The position numbers were made by a program, and so were the translations under genes. From Cyanobium sp943367815 (lineage in GTDB: Bacteria; Cyanobacteriota; Cyanobacteriia; PCC-6307; Cyanobiaceae), in assembly GCA_943367815.1 (NCBI GenBank), contig CALRKA020000001.1, positions 372,001-436,000 on the forward strand: a DNA stretch of 64,000 nucleotides, given 5' to 3'. This document shows positions 18,774 to 26,771 of this stretch, in pieces. Below the pieces are notes generated by a model that saw only the letters and a program-made list of their open reading frames with translations, was not told where the DNA came from and searched no databases. Every line of letters begins with the position of its first letter. The stretch's first letter is position 1.

Positions 18774-19870
18774 GAGGCCCCCTGGAGAAAGTCGAGGATG
18801 CCGGCGCTGATCGCCACGGCCATCCGGCGGCGGAAGCCGGGATCGGCCAGGCGCGGGGCGTCGACCTGTCCGGTGACGAACCCCATCTCGGCGAGGGCCG
18901 CCGGCATCACCGTGCGGCGGATCACGAAGAACCGCCCGGGCCGGGCGCCGCGGTCGGGCGTGCCCGGCGAGATCGCCATGATCCGGGACTGGATCGCCTG
19001 GGCCAGCCGCTGGGAGCTGCCCGACTGGAAATAGAACGTCTCGACGCCGTTCACATCAGGGCGGGCCATGCTCAGGGCGTTGGCATGGATGCTGACAAAC
19101 ACGTCGGCGTTGCTGCTGTTGGCCAGCGACACCCGCGGCGGCAGGTCGACGTCCACTTCCGACGTGCGGGTCAGGAGCACCTGCACCCCCCGGGCCTGGA
19201 GCAGCTGGGCCACCTGCAGACTCACATCCAGCACCACATCGGTCTCCCGCAGCCCCCCGATCCCCACGGCGCCCGGATCGGGGCCGCCGTGGCCGGGGTC
19301 GATCACCACCCGGAAGCGTCCCCGGGGCACCACCGGCAACCCGTCGGCGGAGATGGGCCGGCCGGAGGTGGCCCGGCCGCTGCTGCCGAAGCCGGAGGGG
19401 CGGGAGGCGGTCCAGCTGGAGGTCGGCGCCTCCATGTCCCCCTCACCGACGTTGCGGGTGAAGCCACTCAGGGGCAGGCCGGTGAGGGAAAGACGCCAGC
19501 GGTCGCGGGATGTGCCCACCAGCCGCAGCTGGCGCGGATCGAGGCGGGTGCCGGGCCTGAATTCGAGCACCAGCCGGGTGGTGCCGGGGTCGGGACGGCC
19601 GATGCGAACCTCCCGCACCAGGCCGCCGACGGGGACCGAGCGGCTGCGCTGGGGGGCACCCGGCAGATCCACCCACACCCGGGGACCGGTGACACCGGTT
19701 CCCTCCTCATAGAAGGCCTGCAGCCGCACCCCCGGGGAGGTGCGCAGCTCCAGCACCCCCTCCCGGCTCAGGCGCCAGGCCGACAGGGCGCTCGCCGCCC
19801 TGGCGGGAAGGGCCCCGAGCAGCAGGGGCAGGGTCAGCAACCAGGCGAATCGCGCCGCACGCACTCCCAT
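18770..19870 (-). CDS. amiC: N-acetylmuramoyl-L-alanine amidase with AMIN domain
   Basis: Exported wall hydrolase that cuts the stem peptide from muramic acid, used in cell separation and channel formation. Signal peptide at residues 1-25 (hydrophobic core LLTLPLLLGALPARA), AMIN domain about 30-135, linker, then the zinc Amidase_3 domain: VIDPGHGGPDPGAVG (Zn His), ETDVVLDVSLQVAQLL (Zn Glu), SIHANAL (Zn His) and catalytic Glu in LAEMGFVTG. ATG at 19870 chosen; a GTG two codons upstream is also open. Confidence 0.93.
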   Translation of the reverse strand: MGVRAARFAWLLTLPLLLGALPARAASALSAWRLSREGVLELRTSPGVRLQAFYEEGTGVTGPRVWVDLPGAPQRSRSVPVGGLVREVRIGRPDPGTTRLVLEFRPGTRLDPRQLRLVGTSRDRWRLSLTGLPLSGFTRNVGEGDMEAPTSSWTASRPSGFGSSGRATSGRPISADGLPVVPRGRFRVVIDPGHGGPDPGAVGIGGLRETDVVLDVSLQVAQLLQARGVQVLLTRTSEVDVDLPPRVSLANSSNADVFVSIHANALSMARPDVNGVETFYFQSGSSQRLAQAIQSRIMAISPGTPDRGARPGRFFVIRRTVMPAALAEMGFVTGQVDAPRLADPGFRRRMAVAISAGILDFLQGAS

Positions 19871-19876
19871 CACCAC

Positions 19877-20695
19877 TCAGAACAACGCCGGATGGCGGTG
19901 CTGGAGGCTCGGCATCTGGGCACGGACCCTGGCCTCGTGGGCCATGTCGACCGGGGCCATCGCCAGGCCCGGCTCCACGCCGGCATCCGCCATCACGGTG
20001 CCCCAGGGGTCGATCACCAGGGCATGGCCGTGGGTCTGGCGGCGGCCGTAGTGGAGGCCCGTCTGGGCGGGGGCGAGCACGTAGGCGGTGTTCTCGATGG
20101 CCCGGGCCTGGAGCAGCACCTGCCAGTGGTCCTTGCCGGTGTAGGCGGTGAACGCCGCCGGGATCATCAGCAGCTGGGCTCCGGAACCGGCCAGCTGGCG
20201 GTAGAGCTCGGGGAAGCGCACGTCGTAACAGATCGACAGGCCGACCCGGCAGAGGCCCGGCACATCGACGACCGGCGGCGGCTCGTGGCCGGGCTGCACC
20301 GTGGCCGACTCCCGGTAGGTGATCCCGTCCGGCAGGTCCACATCGAAGAGGTGGATCTTGTCGTAGCGGGCCAGAAGCTGGCCCTCCCGACCCACCAACT
20401 CGGCGCGGTTGAAGGTCTGGCCCTCGCCGGCCGGAACAGGGAAGCCACCCCCAAGAAGGGTGACCTGGTAGCGGCGCGCCATCGTGACCAGGAAGCGGCT
20501 GCAGCGCTCGGCCAGGATCGGCGCCAGCTCCAGCCGGCGGGCGTCATCGCCCATGAAGGCGAAGTTCTCCGGCAGGCCGACCAGGTCGGCGCCGCGGCGG
20601 GCCGCCAGCTCGATCAGCTCTTCGGCCGCCGAGAAATTGGCGTCCGGGTCCGGCGTGCTGGTGAGTTGCAGCGCCGCTGCCAGAAAACTGCTCAC
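19877..20695 (-). CDS. Carbon-nitrogen hydrolase, Nit1/NIT-like (probable deaminated-glutathione amidase)
   Basis: Nitrilase-superfamily amidase with the Glu-Lys-Cys triad: Glu in LVGLPENFAF, Lys in ARYDKIHLFDVDL, Cys in LSICYDVRFPELY. The DGITYRES and ARAIENTAYVLAPAQTG segments match the Nit1 branch, whose members repair deaminated glutathione. 272 residues, GTG start at 20695. Lies 6 bp upstream of amiC, same strand. The specific substrate is inferred from the family. Confidence 0.88.
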   Translation of the reverse strand: MSSFLAAALQLTSTPDPDANFSAAEELIELAARRGADLVGLPENFAFMGDDARRLELAPILAERCSRFLVTMARRYQVTLLGGGFPVPAGEGQTFNRAELVGREGQLLARYDKIHLFDVDLPDGITYRESATVQPGHEPPPVVDVPGLCRVGLSICYDVRFPELYRQLAGSGAQLLMIPAAFTAYTGKDHWQVLLQARAIENTAYVLAPAQTGLHYGRRQTHGHALVIDPWGTVMADAGVEPGLAMAPVDMAHEARVRAQMPSLQHRHPALF

Positions 20696-20756
20696 CGCCG
20701 GACCGCTCCAAGACCGGCGAATCGTAAGGGAGCCGCCAAGGGGGGCAAGGAGAGGC

Positions 20757-21512
20757 TCAGCTGGCCCTCAGCACCCCGGGTTCGGCCTGGATCGGCACGA
20801 TCTCGAGGCTGTCGACGGCGGCGCAGCAGGCGAAGTCGGCGTCGTGGTTGCCGAGCCCGATCAGGCGCTGGCCATGGCTGGCGCTGCGCAGGCAGGTCTC
20901 GGTGTCATGGCGCCACTGCTGCCAGAGGGCGAGGGCCGCCAGCATCTCGTCGTTGGCGCAGCGCACCCCCATGTGGGGCGCCACCGCCTGCTCGATGGCC
21001 GCCGAGGCCACCGCCCCCGCCGCCAGGCTGTCCTCGAGGGAGTAATCCCCCTCCCAGCCGCTGCCGACGATCCAGACCCGCAGGGCCTGGCGCTCGATCA
21101 GGCGCCGGGCCACGGCGGTGCGGTTGGGCAGGCAAGCGGTGAGCAGCAGCGGTACGTCCCGGACCCGGTCGAGGGAGCGGGTGCCATTGGTGGTGCTGAG
21201 GAAGATGCGCTTGCTCTCCACCCGCTCCCGGGTCACCGCCAGGGGGGAGTTGCCCAGGTCATAGCCCTCCACGCGCTTGCCGCCGCGCTCGCCGGCCCGG
21301 AGTCGCCGGGCGGCCGGCCAGTCGGAGGCGGCGGCTTCGAGGCTGCCGAGGTCGGCGAAGGCCTGGATCGCCTCGGCCCCGTTCTCCAGGGCCCAGGCGA
21401 TCGTGGTGGTGGCCCGAAGCACGTCGATGACGACGGCGGCATCCGGGCCATCCTCTTCAGGGGGCAGCAGGGGGGGAACCGCTTCGGAGGTGTGGAAATA
21501 GGAGAGCAGCAC
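20757..21512 (-). CDS. 2-phosphosulfolactate phosphatase family protein (ComB-like)
   Basis: 251 residues matching the ComB family: VVIDVLRATTTIAWALENGAE, GYDLGNSPL, LSTTNGTRSLDRV and VWIVGSGWEGDYSLEDSLAAG with Mg-binding acidic residues. In methanogens ComB acts in coenzyme M synthesis; in cyanobacteria the physiological substrate is unknown. Divergent from ubiD-like by 60 bp, same strand as the nitrilase gene. Confidence 0.88.
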   Translation of the reverse strand: MLLSYFHTSEAVPPLLPPEEDGPDAAVVIDVLRATTTIAWALENGAEAIQAFADLGSLEAAASDWPAARRLRAGERGGKRVEGYDLGNSPLAVTRERVESKRIFLSTTNGTRSLDRVRDVPLLLTACLPNRTAVARRLIERQALRVWIVGSGWEGDYSLEDSLAAGAVASAAIEQAVAPHMGVRCANDEMLAALALWQQWRHDTETCLRSASHGQRLIGLGNHDADFACCAAVDSLEIVPIQAEPGVLRAS

Positions 21513-21572
21513 GGAACGCGATCCTCACGGGGGTGCGTCACAGTAGGCAGCAGCTCGACGGCGCAGGACGAC

Positions 21573-23153
21573 GTGGCGGGGGTGGTGGCAGACGGGATCG
21601 GCAAAGCCCTGGGGCGGCAACGCAATCTGCGTGATTTCATCGGCCTGCTCGAGAAGCGCGGTCAACTGCGGCGCATCACGGCGCCGGTGGATCCGGACCT
21701 CGAACTGGCGGCGATCGCCGACCGGGTGCTGGCCATGGGCGGGCCGGCCCTGCTGTTCGAGAACGTCATCGGCTCCCCCATGCCGGTGGCGGTGAACCTG
21801 ATGGGCACCGTGGAACGGGTGCTGTGGAGCATGGGCATGGAGCGGCCCGAGGAGCTCGAGGCCCTCGGCGAGAAGCTGGCCCTGCTGCAGCAGCCCCGGC
21901 CCCCCAAGGGCCTGAAGGAGGTGATGAAATTCGGGGGGGTGTTCTGGGACCTGGTGCGGGCCCGGCCCGACCTCGACCTCACCCCCCCCTGCCACCAGCA
22001 GGTGCTGCGGGACGAGGACGTGAACCTGGAGCGCCTGCCCCTGCTGCGCCCCTGGCCGGGGGATGCGGGCGGGGTGATCACCCTCGGCCTGGTGATCACC
22101 AAGGACCCGGAGACCGGGGTCCCCAACGTCGGCGTCTACCGGCTGCAGCGCCAGTCGATCAACAGTGCCACCGTCCACTGGCTGAGCGTGCGGGGCGGGG
22201 CCCGGCACCTGCGCAAGGCGGCGGCGATGGGCCGCAAGCTCGAGGTGGCGGTGGCGATCGGCGTCCATCCCCTGCTGGTGATGGCGGCGGCCACGCCGAT
22301 TCCGGTGCAGCTCAGCGAATGGCTGTTCGCCGGGCTCTACGCCGGCGAGGGGGTACGGCTGGCCCGCTGCAAGACCCTCGATCTGGAGGTGCCCTCCCAC
22401 AGCGAGGTGGTGCTGGAGGGCACGATCACGCCCGGGGAGGTGCTCCCGGACGGCCCCTGCGGCGACCACATGGGCTTCTACGGCGGCGAGGAGGACTCCC
22501 CCCTGGTGCGCTTCCACTGCGTCACCCAGCGCCGGGATCCCATCTTCCTGACCACCTTCAGCGGCCGTCCGCCGAAGGAGGAGGCCATGCTGGCAATCGC
22601 CTTGAACCGGATCTACACCCCGATCCTGCGCCAGCAGATCCCGGAGATCGTCGATTTCTTCCTGCCGATGGAGGGCCTCAGCTACAAGCTGGCGGTGATC
22701 GCCATCGACAAGGCCTACCCGGGCCAGGCCAAACGGGCGGCCATGGCGTTCTGGAGCGCCCTGCCCCAGTTCACCTACACCAAGTTCGTGGTGGTGGTCG
22801 ACAAGTCGATCGCGATCCGCGACCCGCGCCAGGTGATCTGGGCGATCAGCGCCCAGGTGGATCCCCAGCGGGACCTGTTCGTGCTGGAGGACACCCCGTT
22901 CGACTCGCTCGACTTCGCCAGCGAGCGGCTGGGGCTCGGCGGCCGGCTCGCCATCGACGCCACCACCAAGATCGGCCCGGAGAAACGCCACGACTGGGGC
23001 CAGGCCCTGGGCAGGGATGCCGCCCTGGAGGCCCGGGTGGATGGCCGCTGGAGCGAGCTGGGCCTCGACGATCTGGGCCACGGCGAGCCCGATCCCGCCC
23101 TGTTCGGCTACACCCTGGAGCACGTGCTGGAGCGCCTCGCGGCCGCCCGCTGA
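21573..23153 (+). CDS. ubiD: UbiD-family decarboxylase
   Basis: Prenylated-FMN-dependent aromatic acid decarboxylase, 526 residues, probably acting on 4-hydroxy-3-polyprenylbenzoate in plastoquinone synthesis. Visible blocks: LRDFIGLLEKRGQLRRI, GGPALLFENV, NVGVYRLQ, the E-x-P-x-G-P-x-GDH-type active region VLPDGPCGDHMGFYGG and KTLDLEVPSHSE. GTG at 21573 chosen because AGGA lies just before it; GTGs at 21582 and 21585 are possible. A flavin prenyltransferase UbiX is not in the window. Confidence 0.92.
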   Translation: MAGVVADGIGKALGRQRNLRDFIGLLEKRGQLRRITAPVDPDLELAAIADRVLAMGGPALLFENVIGSPMPVAVNLMGTVERVLWSMGMERPEELEALGEKLALLQQPRPPKGLKEVMKFGGVFWDLVRARPDLDLTPPCHQQVLRDEDVNLERLPLLRPWPGDAGGVITLGLVITKDPETGVPNVGVYRLQRQSINSATVHWLSVRGGARHLRKAAAMGRKLEVAVAIGVHPLLVMAAATPIPVQLSEWLFAGLYAGEGVRLARCKTLDLEVPSHSEVVLEGTITPGEVLPDGPCGDHMGFYGGEEDSPLVRFHCVTQRRDPIFLTTFSGRPPKEEAMLAIALNRIYTPILRQQIPEIVDFFLPMEGLSYKLAVIAIDKAYPGQAKRAAMAFWSALPQFTYTKFVVVVDKSIAIRDPRQVIWAISAQVDPQRDLFVLEDTPFDSLDFASERLGLGGRLAIDATTKIGPEKRHDWGQALGRDAALEARVDGRWSELGLDDLGHGEPDPALFGYTLEHVLERLAAAR

Positions 23154-23599
23154 TGCTGCGCCGCAGCGGTATCTACGCCCTCAAGGCCCTGCTGGAGCTG
23201 GCCCTCGATCCGCCGCGCTGGCAGTCGGTGAGCGCCCTGGCCGAAGCCCAGGACCTGCCCGGCCCGATGCTGGAGCAACTGATGCTCAAGCTGCGCCGCG
23301 CCGCCCTGGTGGAGGCCCGCCGGGGCCGGCAGGGGGGCTACCGGTTGCGGCGCCCTCCCGCCGAGGTGCCCCTGGCGGCCATCCTGGCGGCGGTGGACGC
23401 CCCGGCCGGCAGCCTGATCGCCCTGGGGGGTACCCAGGAGGATCCCCTGCCCAGCGACCGGGTGACCCGGGTGCTCAACCGCCGCCTGCTCCAGGCCCTC
23501 GAGCGGGAACTGGACCAGCTCACCCTGGAGGACCTGCTGTTCGACCTGCGCAGTGCCCGGGCCGCCTTCAGCGAATCGGGGGGCCTGCTGCTGGGCTGA
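23153..23599 (+). CDS. Rrf2-family transcriptional regulator
   Basis: 148 residues: N-terminal winged helix MLRRSGIYALKALLELA, recognition region LPGPMLEQLMLKLRRAALVEARRGRQGGYRL, then a short dimer helix. No cysteines are present, so unlike IscR or NsrR it cannot hold an Fe-S cluster with Cys ligands. ATG overlaps the ubiD stop by one base (TGATG), and its last 32 bp overlap the convergent ubiG-like gene. Confidence 0.88.
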   Translation: MLRRSGIYALKALLELALDPPRWQSVSALAEAQDLPGPMLEQLMLKLRRAALVEARRGRQGGYRLRRPPAEVPLAAILAAVDAPAGSLIALGGTQEDPLPSDRVTRVLNRRLLQALERELDQLTLEDLLFDLRSARAAFSESGGLLLG

Positions 23600-24353
23600 G
23601 GCCGGCCACACCGATGAACATCACGGCCAGGTCATGGTCGAAGGCGACCTGGAACCCACCGGTGCGGCGGTAGTGGATCAGCCGACCCAGGGTGCGCAGC
23701 GGACCGCGGCCGAACAGGTCCATGCCCCGCACCGTGATGGGGCCGAAGCCGCTGGCCTCCAGCCAGCGACGCAGCTCCGCCGGGGGCACGAAGCGCCGCC
23801 AGTCGTGGACACCGGCGGGGATCAGCCGCAGCAGCGTCTCCAGCAGCCAGATCATGGTCAGCCGCGAACGGAAAGTGCGGTTGATGGTGTCGAAGCAGAG
23901 CGAACCTCCGGGGGTGAGCACCCTGGCGATCTCGGCGATCACGGCCTCGGGCCGATCGACATGCTCCAGCACATCGACGCAGACGACCACATCGAAGCTG
24001 CCGGCGGCGAAAGGAAGCTCCTCCGCCCTGCCGACGCGGTACTCGATCGCCAGACCCGAGGCGGCCGCATGGCTCCGGGCCGCCGCAATGCAGGGGGCGG
24101 AGCGATCGATGCCGGTGATCACGGCGCCGCGACGGGCCAGGAATTCGCAGGTGTAGCCGCCGCCGCAGCCCACATCCAGAACCCGCAGATGGCTCCAGTG
24201 GGAAACGTACTGATCGAAGAAGAGAAAGCGAAGCGGATTGAGTTGGTTGAGGGGAAAGATCGTCGCCGACTCCTCCCACCAGCAGGCCGCCTGCTGATCG
24301 TAGAATGCAAGATTGTTGCGCAGCAAGGTGACGACAAGGTCGGTCTCGATCAT
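23568..24353 (-). CDS. UbiG-like SAM-dependent O-methyltransferase
   Basis: Class I methyltransferase of 261 residues. NLAFYDQQAACWWEESATIF, then motif I VLDVGCGGGYTCEFLARRGA, CVDVLEHVDRPEAVIAEIARVLTPGGSLCFDTINR. This is the pattern annotated as 3-demethylubiquinol 3-O-methyltransferase. Cyanobacteria lack ubiquinone, so the real quinone or lipid substrate is open. Only ATG is at 24353; it lies inside the divergent glycosyltransferase gene. Its 3' end overlaps the Rrf2 gene. Confidence 0.88.
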   Translation of the reverse strand: MIETDLVVTLLRNNLAFYDQQAACWWEESATIFPLNQLNPLRFLFFDQYVSHWSHLRVLDVGCGGGYTCEFLARRGAVITGIDRSAPCIAAARSHAAASGLAIEYRVGRAEELPFAAGSFDVVVCVDVLEHVDRPEAVIAEIARVLTPGGSLCFDTINRTFRSRLTMIWLLETLLRLIPAGVHDWRRFVPPAELRRWLEASGFGPITVRGMDLFGRGPLRTLGRLIHYRRTGGFQVAFDHDLAVMFIGVAGLSPAAGPPIR

Positions 24354-25071
24354 TATCCCGACCCTCAACGAAGCCAGCCATCTTGGGCGCACCCTGCAGC
24401 AGCTGGAAATCCTCGATCCGGCGGCCGCCGAGGTGATCGTGGTCGATGGCGGCAGCACCGATGCCACCCTGGCCAGGGCCCACGTGCACGGCTGCCATGT
24501 GATCCGTTCGCCAAGTCCGGGGCGGGCCGTGCAGATGAACCGGGGGGCGGCGGCGGCCCGCGGCGAGATCCTCTGCTTCCTCCACGCGGACACCCTGGTG
24601 CCCTCGGATCTGGTGCAGCTGGTGAGCGCCACCCTGGCTGACCCGGCCATCAGCGGCGGCGGCTTCCTGGCCCTGATGCGGGGCGCTGACCGCACCCGCT
24701 GGGGGGTGAGCCTGCACAACGCCCTCAAGACCCACTACGCGGCCCTGCTGTTCCGGCCCCACCGGTACCTGCTCAACGGCTTCCGGGTGCTGTTCGGCGA
24801 CCAGGCCATCTTCTGCCGCCGCAGCGACTTCGTGCGCTGCGGCGGCTTCGATGAGCGCCTGCCGATCATGGAGGACGCCGATCTCTGCACCCGGCTGGGC
24901 CGGCTGGGCCGCATCCGGCAGCTCAACCGGGTGGTGGAGACCTCCGACCGCCGGGTGGCGCGCTGGGGCTCCTGGAAGGCCACCGGGATCTACCTGGCGA
25001 TCGGGCTGCTCTGGGGCCTGGGGGTGCCGGCAACGCGGCTGAAGCGCTTCTACGGCGAGATCACGGACTGA
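24328..25071 (+). CDS. Family 2 glycosyltransferase (TIGR04283-like)
   Basis: GT-A fold enzyme: SIIIPTLNEASHLGRTL, VIVVDGGSTDATLA, GRAVQMNRGAAAARGEILCFLHADT (HAD acid pair), GDQAIFCRRSDFVRCGGFDERLPIMEDADLC. About 247 residues. The terminal hydrophobic helix could anchor it to the membrane. Acceptor unknown. Start uncertain: GTG 24328 is used; TTG codons at 24313 and 24316 are also in frame. All options overlap the 5' end of the ubiG-like gene. Confidence 0.9.
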   Translation: MTTRSVSIIIPTLNEASHLGRTLQQLEILDPAAAEVIVVDGGSTDATLARAHVHGCHVIRSPSPGRAVQMNRGAAAARGEILCFLHADTLVPSDLVQLVSATLADPAISGGGFLALMRGADRTRWGVSLHNALKTHYAALLFRPHRYLLNGFRVLFGDQAIFCRRSDFVRCGGFDERLPIMEDADLCTRLGRLGRIRQLNRVVETSDRRVARWGSWKATGIYLAIGLLWGLGVPATRLKRFYGEITD

Positions 25072-25092
25072 CGCTCAGAGACTGACGCTCAG
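25066..25092. repeat. Tandem 14-bp direct repeat spanning two convergent stop codons
   Basis: GACTGACGCTCAG occurs at 25066-25078 and again at 25080-25092, one base apart. The first copy contains the glycosyltransferase stop (TGA) and the second contains the DUF547 stop on the other strand. Confidence 0.8.
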
Positions 25093-25775
25093 CCGTTGAG
25101 GGCCCAGTCGTAGGGGAGCCAGGCGATGCGGACGCCATCGGGCAGATCCAGGTCCGGGCGGTGGCGGCCCACATAGGCGCCGATCGAGGGGGCCACCGCC
25201 AGGAAGTCCCTGCGGTACCACTGGAGGATCCGGCTGCAGTGCAGGGTGCGGCGGGCGGGATCGAAGCGCAGCTTCAGGGGATTCCGCAGGAACCGGAGGG
25301 CGTCCTCCTCCAGCTGCGCCGCGATCCGCTCGGGGTGGTAGGCCTCCGGCCGCAGCAGGGGGCAGCCCCTGGCGGCGCAGACCAGGGCGAAATGGATGCG
25401 GGGGTCTCCGAAGCGGGGACGCAGCAGGCCGTGCTCGATCCGATCGAGGCTGAGGGGCTGGCCCTGCAGGCTGATCACGGGCCGCGAGAAGAAGGCCAGG
25501 AACGCCGGCCAGTTGGGCACCCCGGCGACGCTGGGGCGGATCGAGGCCAGCGGGTAGCGGGCCAGCACCCGGTGGATCACCAGGGCGTTGTAGAGGTTGA
25601 GCCAGAGGGCGAGCGCCCCGGGCCCGGTGCCGGGATCCGGATCGAAGGGACGCTGGGCCGCCAGCCAGCCCTCCAGTTCCGCAGCGCCCTGCCGTTGCCA
25701 GGCGGCGTAGTCCACCCGGCCCTCCCCATCGACATGGCGACGCAGCAGGCCATCCCAGACGGCGACGTCGATCAT
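25089..25775 (-). CDS. DUF547 domain protein (228 aa)
   Basis: The DUF547 pattern is clear: VDYAAW near the N-terminus, ALWLNLYNALVIHRVL, IEHGLLRP, PRIHFALVCAARGCPLLRPEAY and LHCSRILQWYRRDF. The conserved His/Cys (FALVCAARGCP) resembles a papain-like thiol hydrolase core, but activity is unproven. No signal peptide. ATG at 25775; divergent from rhodanese by 29 bp. Confidence 0.9.
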   Translation of the reverse strand: MIDVAVWDGLLRRHVDGEGRVDYAAWQRQGAAELEGWLAAQRPFDPDPGTGPGALALWLNLYNALVIHRVLARYPLASIRPSVAGVPNWPAFLAFFSRPVISLQGQPLSLDRIEHGLLRPRFGDPRIHFALVCAARGCPLLRPEAYHPERIAAQLEEDALRFLRNPLKLRFDPARRTLHCSRILQWYRRDFLAVAPSIGAYVGRHRPDLDLPDGVRIAWLPYDWALNG

Positions 25776-25804
25776 GGGGCAACCCGTTCGGGCCCCATCG
25801 TTCC

Positions 25805-26380
25805 ATGCCCTTCCCCCGGGCGACCACCGGCCGCCGGGCGATCGCCGCTAGCCTGCGACGGCTGGCCTGGACCCTGCTGATCGGGTGGATCCGGCGGCGC
25901 TTCCCGGACGTGGCCGTGATCTCCTGTGAGGAGCTGGCCGATCGGCTGGCCGGCGAGGGTCCCACGCCGCTGCTGATCGACGCCCGCGGGCCGGAGGAAT
26001 TCGCCCTCAGCCACCTGGCCGGCGCCCACCGCCTTCCGGGGCCGGACGCCTCGGGAGCGGCGGGACTGGCGCGGGAGACGGCGATCGTCGTCTACTGCTC
26101 GGTGGGGTACCGCTCCGCCCGGCTGGCCCGATCCCTGCGGCAGGCCGGCTTCACCGACGTGCACAACCTGGAGGGGTCCCTGTTCCGCTGGGCCAACCTG
26201 CAGCTGCCGCTGGAGGGCGCCGGCGGCGCCAGGCCCCGGGTCCATCCCTTCCATCCCTGCTGGGCCCTGCTGCTGGAGCCCGCGCCGCCACTGGGGCCAG
26301 GAGCGGCGGTCGGGGCCTCGGCGGTCGGGGCCCCGGGGGCTGGTGATCCGCACCCGAACGGTCGGGGAGCGGATTCCTAG
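25805..26380 (+). CDS. Rhodanese-domain protein with N-terminal hydrophobic helix
   Basis: 191 residues. A short hydrophobic helix (LRRLAWTLLIGWI) may anchor it, followed by a rhodanese domain: LLIDARGPEEFALSHLAGAHRLP and active loop VVYCSVGYRSARLA with Cys98. Sulfurtransferase or sulfur-relay role is likely. The last 45 residues are Ala/Pro/Gly-rich. The stop TAG is 9 bp from the next start. Confidence 0.9.
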   Translation: MPFPRATTGRRAIAASLRRLAWTLLIGWIRRRFPDVAVISCEELADRLAGEGPTPLLIDARGPEEFALSHLAGAHRLPGPDASGAAGLARETAIVVYCSVGYRSARLARSLRQAGFTDVHNLEGSLFRWANLQLPLEGAGGARPRVHPFHPCWALLLEPAPPLGPGAAVGASAVGAPGAGDPHPNGRGADS

Positions 26381-26389
26381 GCTGAAGGG

Positions 26390-26719
26390 ATGGCTCCCGC
26401 CCCCTCCCTCCCCGATCCCACCGGCCCGCTGCTGGAGGAGATCCTGGTGCCGCTGCTGCAGGACTACGCCGAGTCCTTCGATCGCGGCCTGCTGCTGCTC
26501 GACCACTGCCCGGAGACGGTGCTATCCCTGGCCGACCAGCATGAGCTGCGGGTGCGGCTCGACGAAGCGCGCCGGTGCCTGGCGGCGGCGCGGGCCCTGC
26601 GGGCCGCCGCCCCCACCCCCATGGGCCTGGCCATGGAAACGATCACCCCCTGGCACCGGCTGGTGGTGGAGGTCTGGGGCCTGTCGTCCAGGCTGCGGGC
26701 CGTCGGCATCCGCCCCTGA
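26390..26719 (+). CDS. DUF2605 family protein (109 aa)
   Basis: All-helical small protein fitting the cyanobacterial DUF2605 pattern: LLEEILVPLLQDYAESFDRGLLLL and ETITPWHRLVVEVWGLSSRLR near the end. Function unknown. Lies in a same-strand row between rhodanese and aroA. Confidence 0.8.
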   Translation: MAPAPSLPDPTGPLLEEILVPLLQDYAESFDRGLLLLDHCPETVLSLADQHELRVRLDEARRCLAAARALRAAAPTPMGLAMETITPWHRLVVEVWGLSSRLRAVGIRP

Positions 26720-26771
26720 CAGCTGGCCCTGGCCGTGGGCCGGACCCGGTCGCTCCATAGGATCGAGCCAG

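Noticed and set aside
26378..26383. TAGGCT just before the DUF2605 gene
   Set aside because: Only 6 nt from the ATG and made partly of the rhodanese stop codon, so it cannot act as a -10 for that start.
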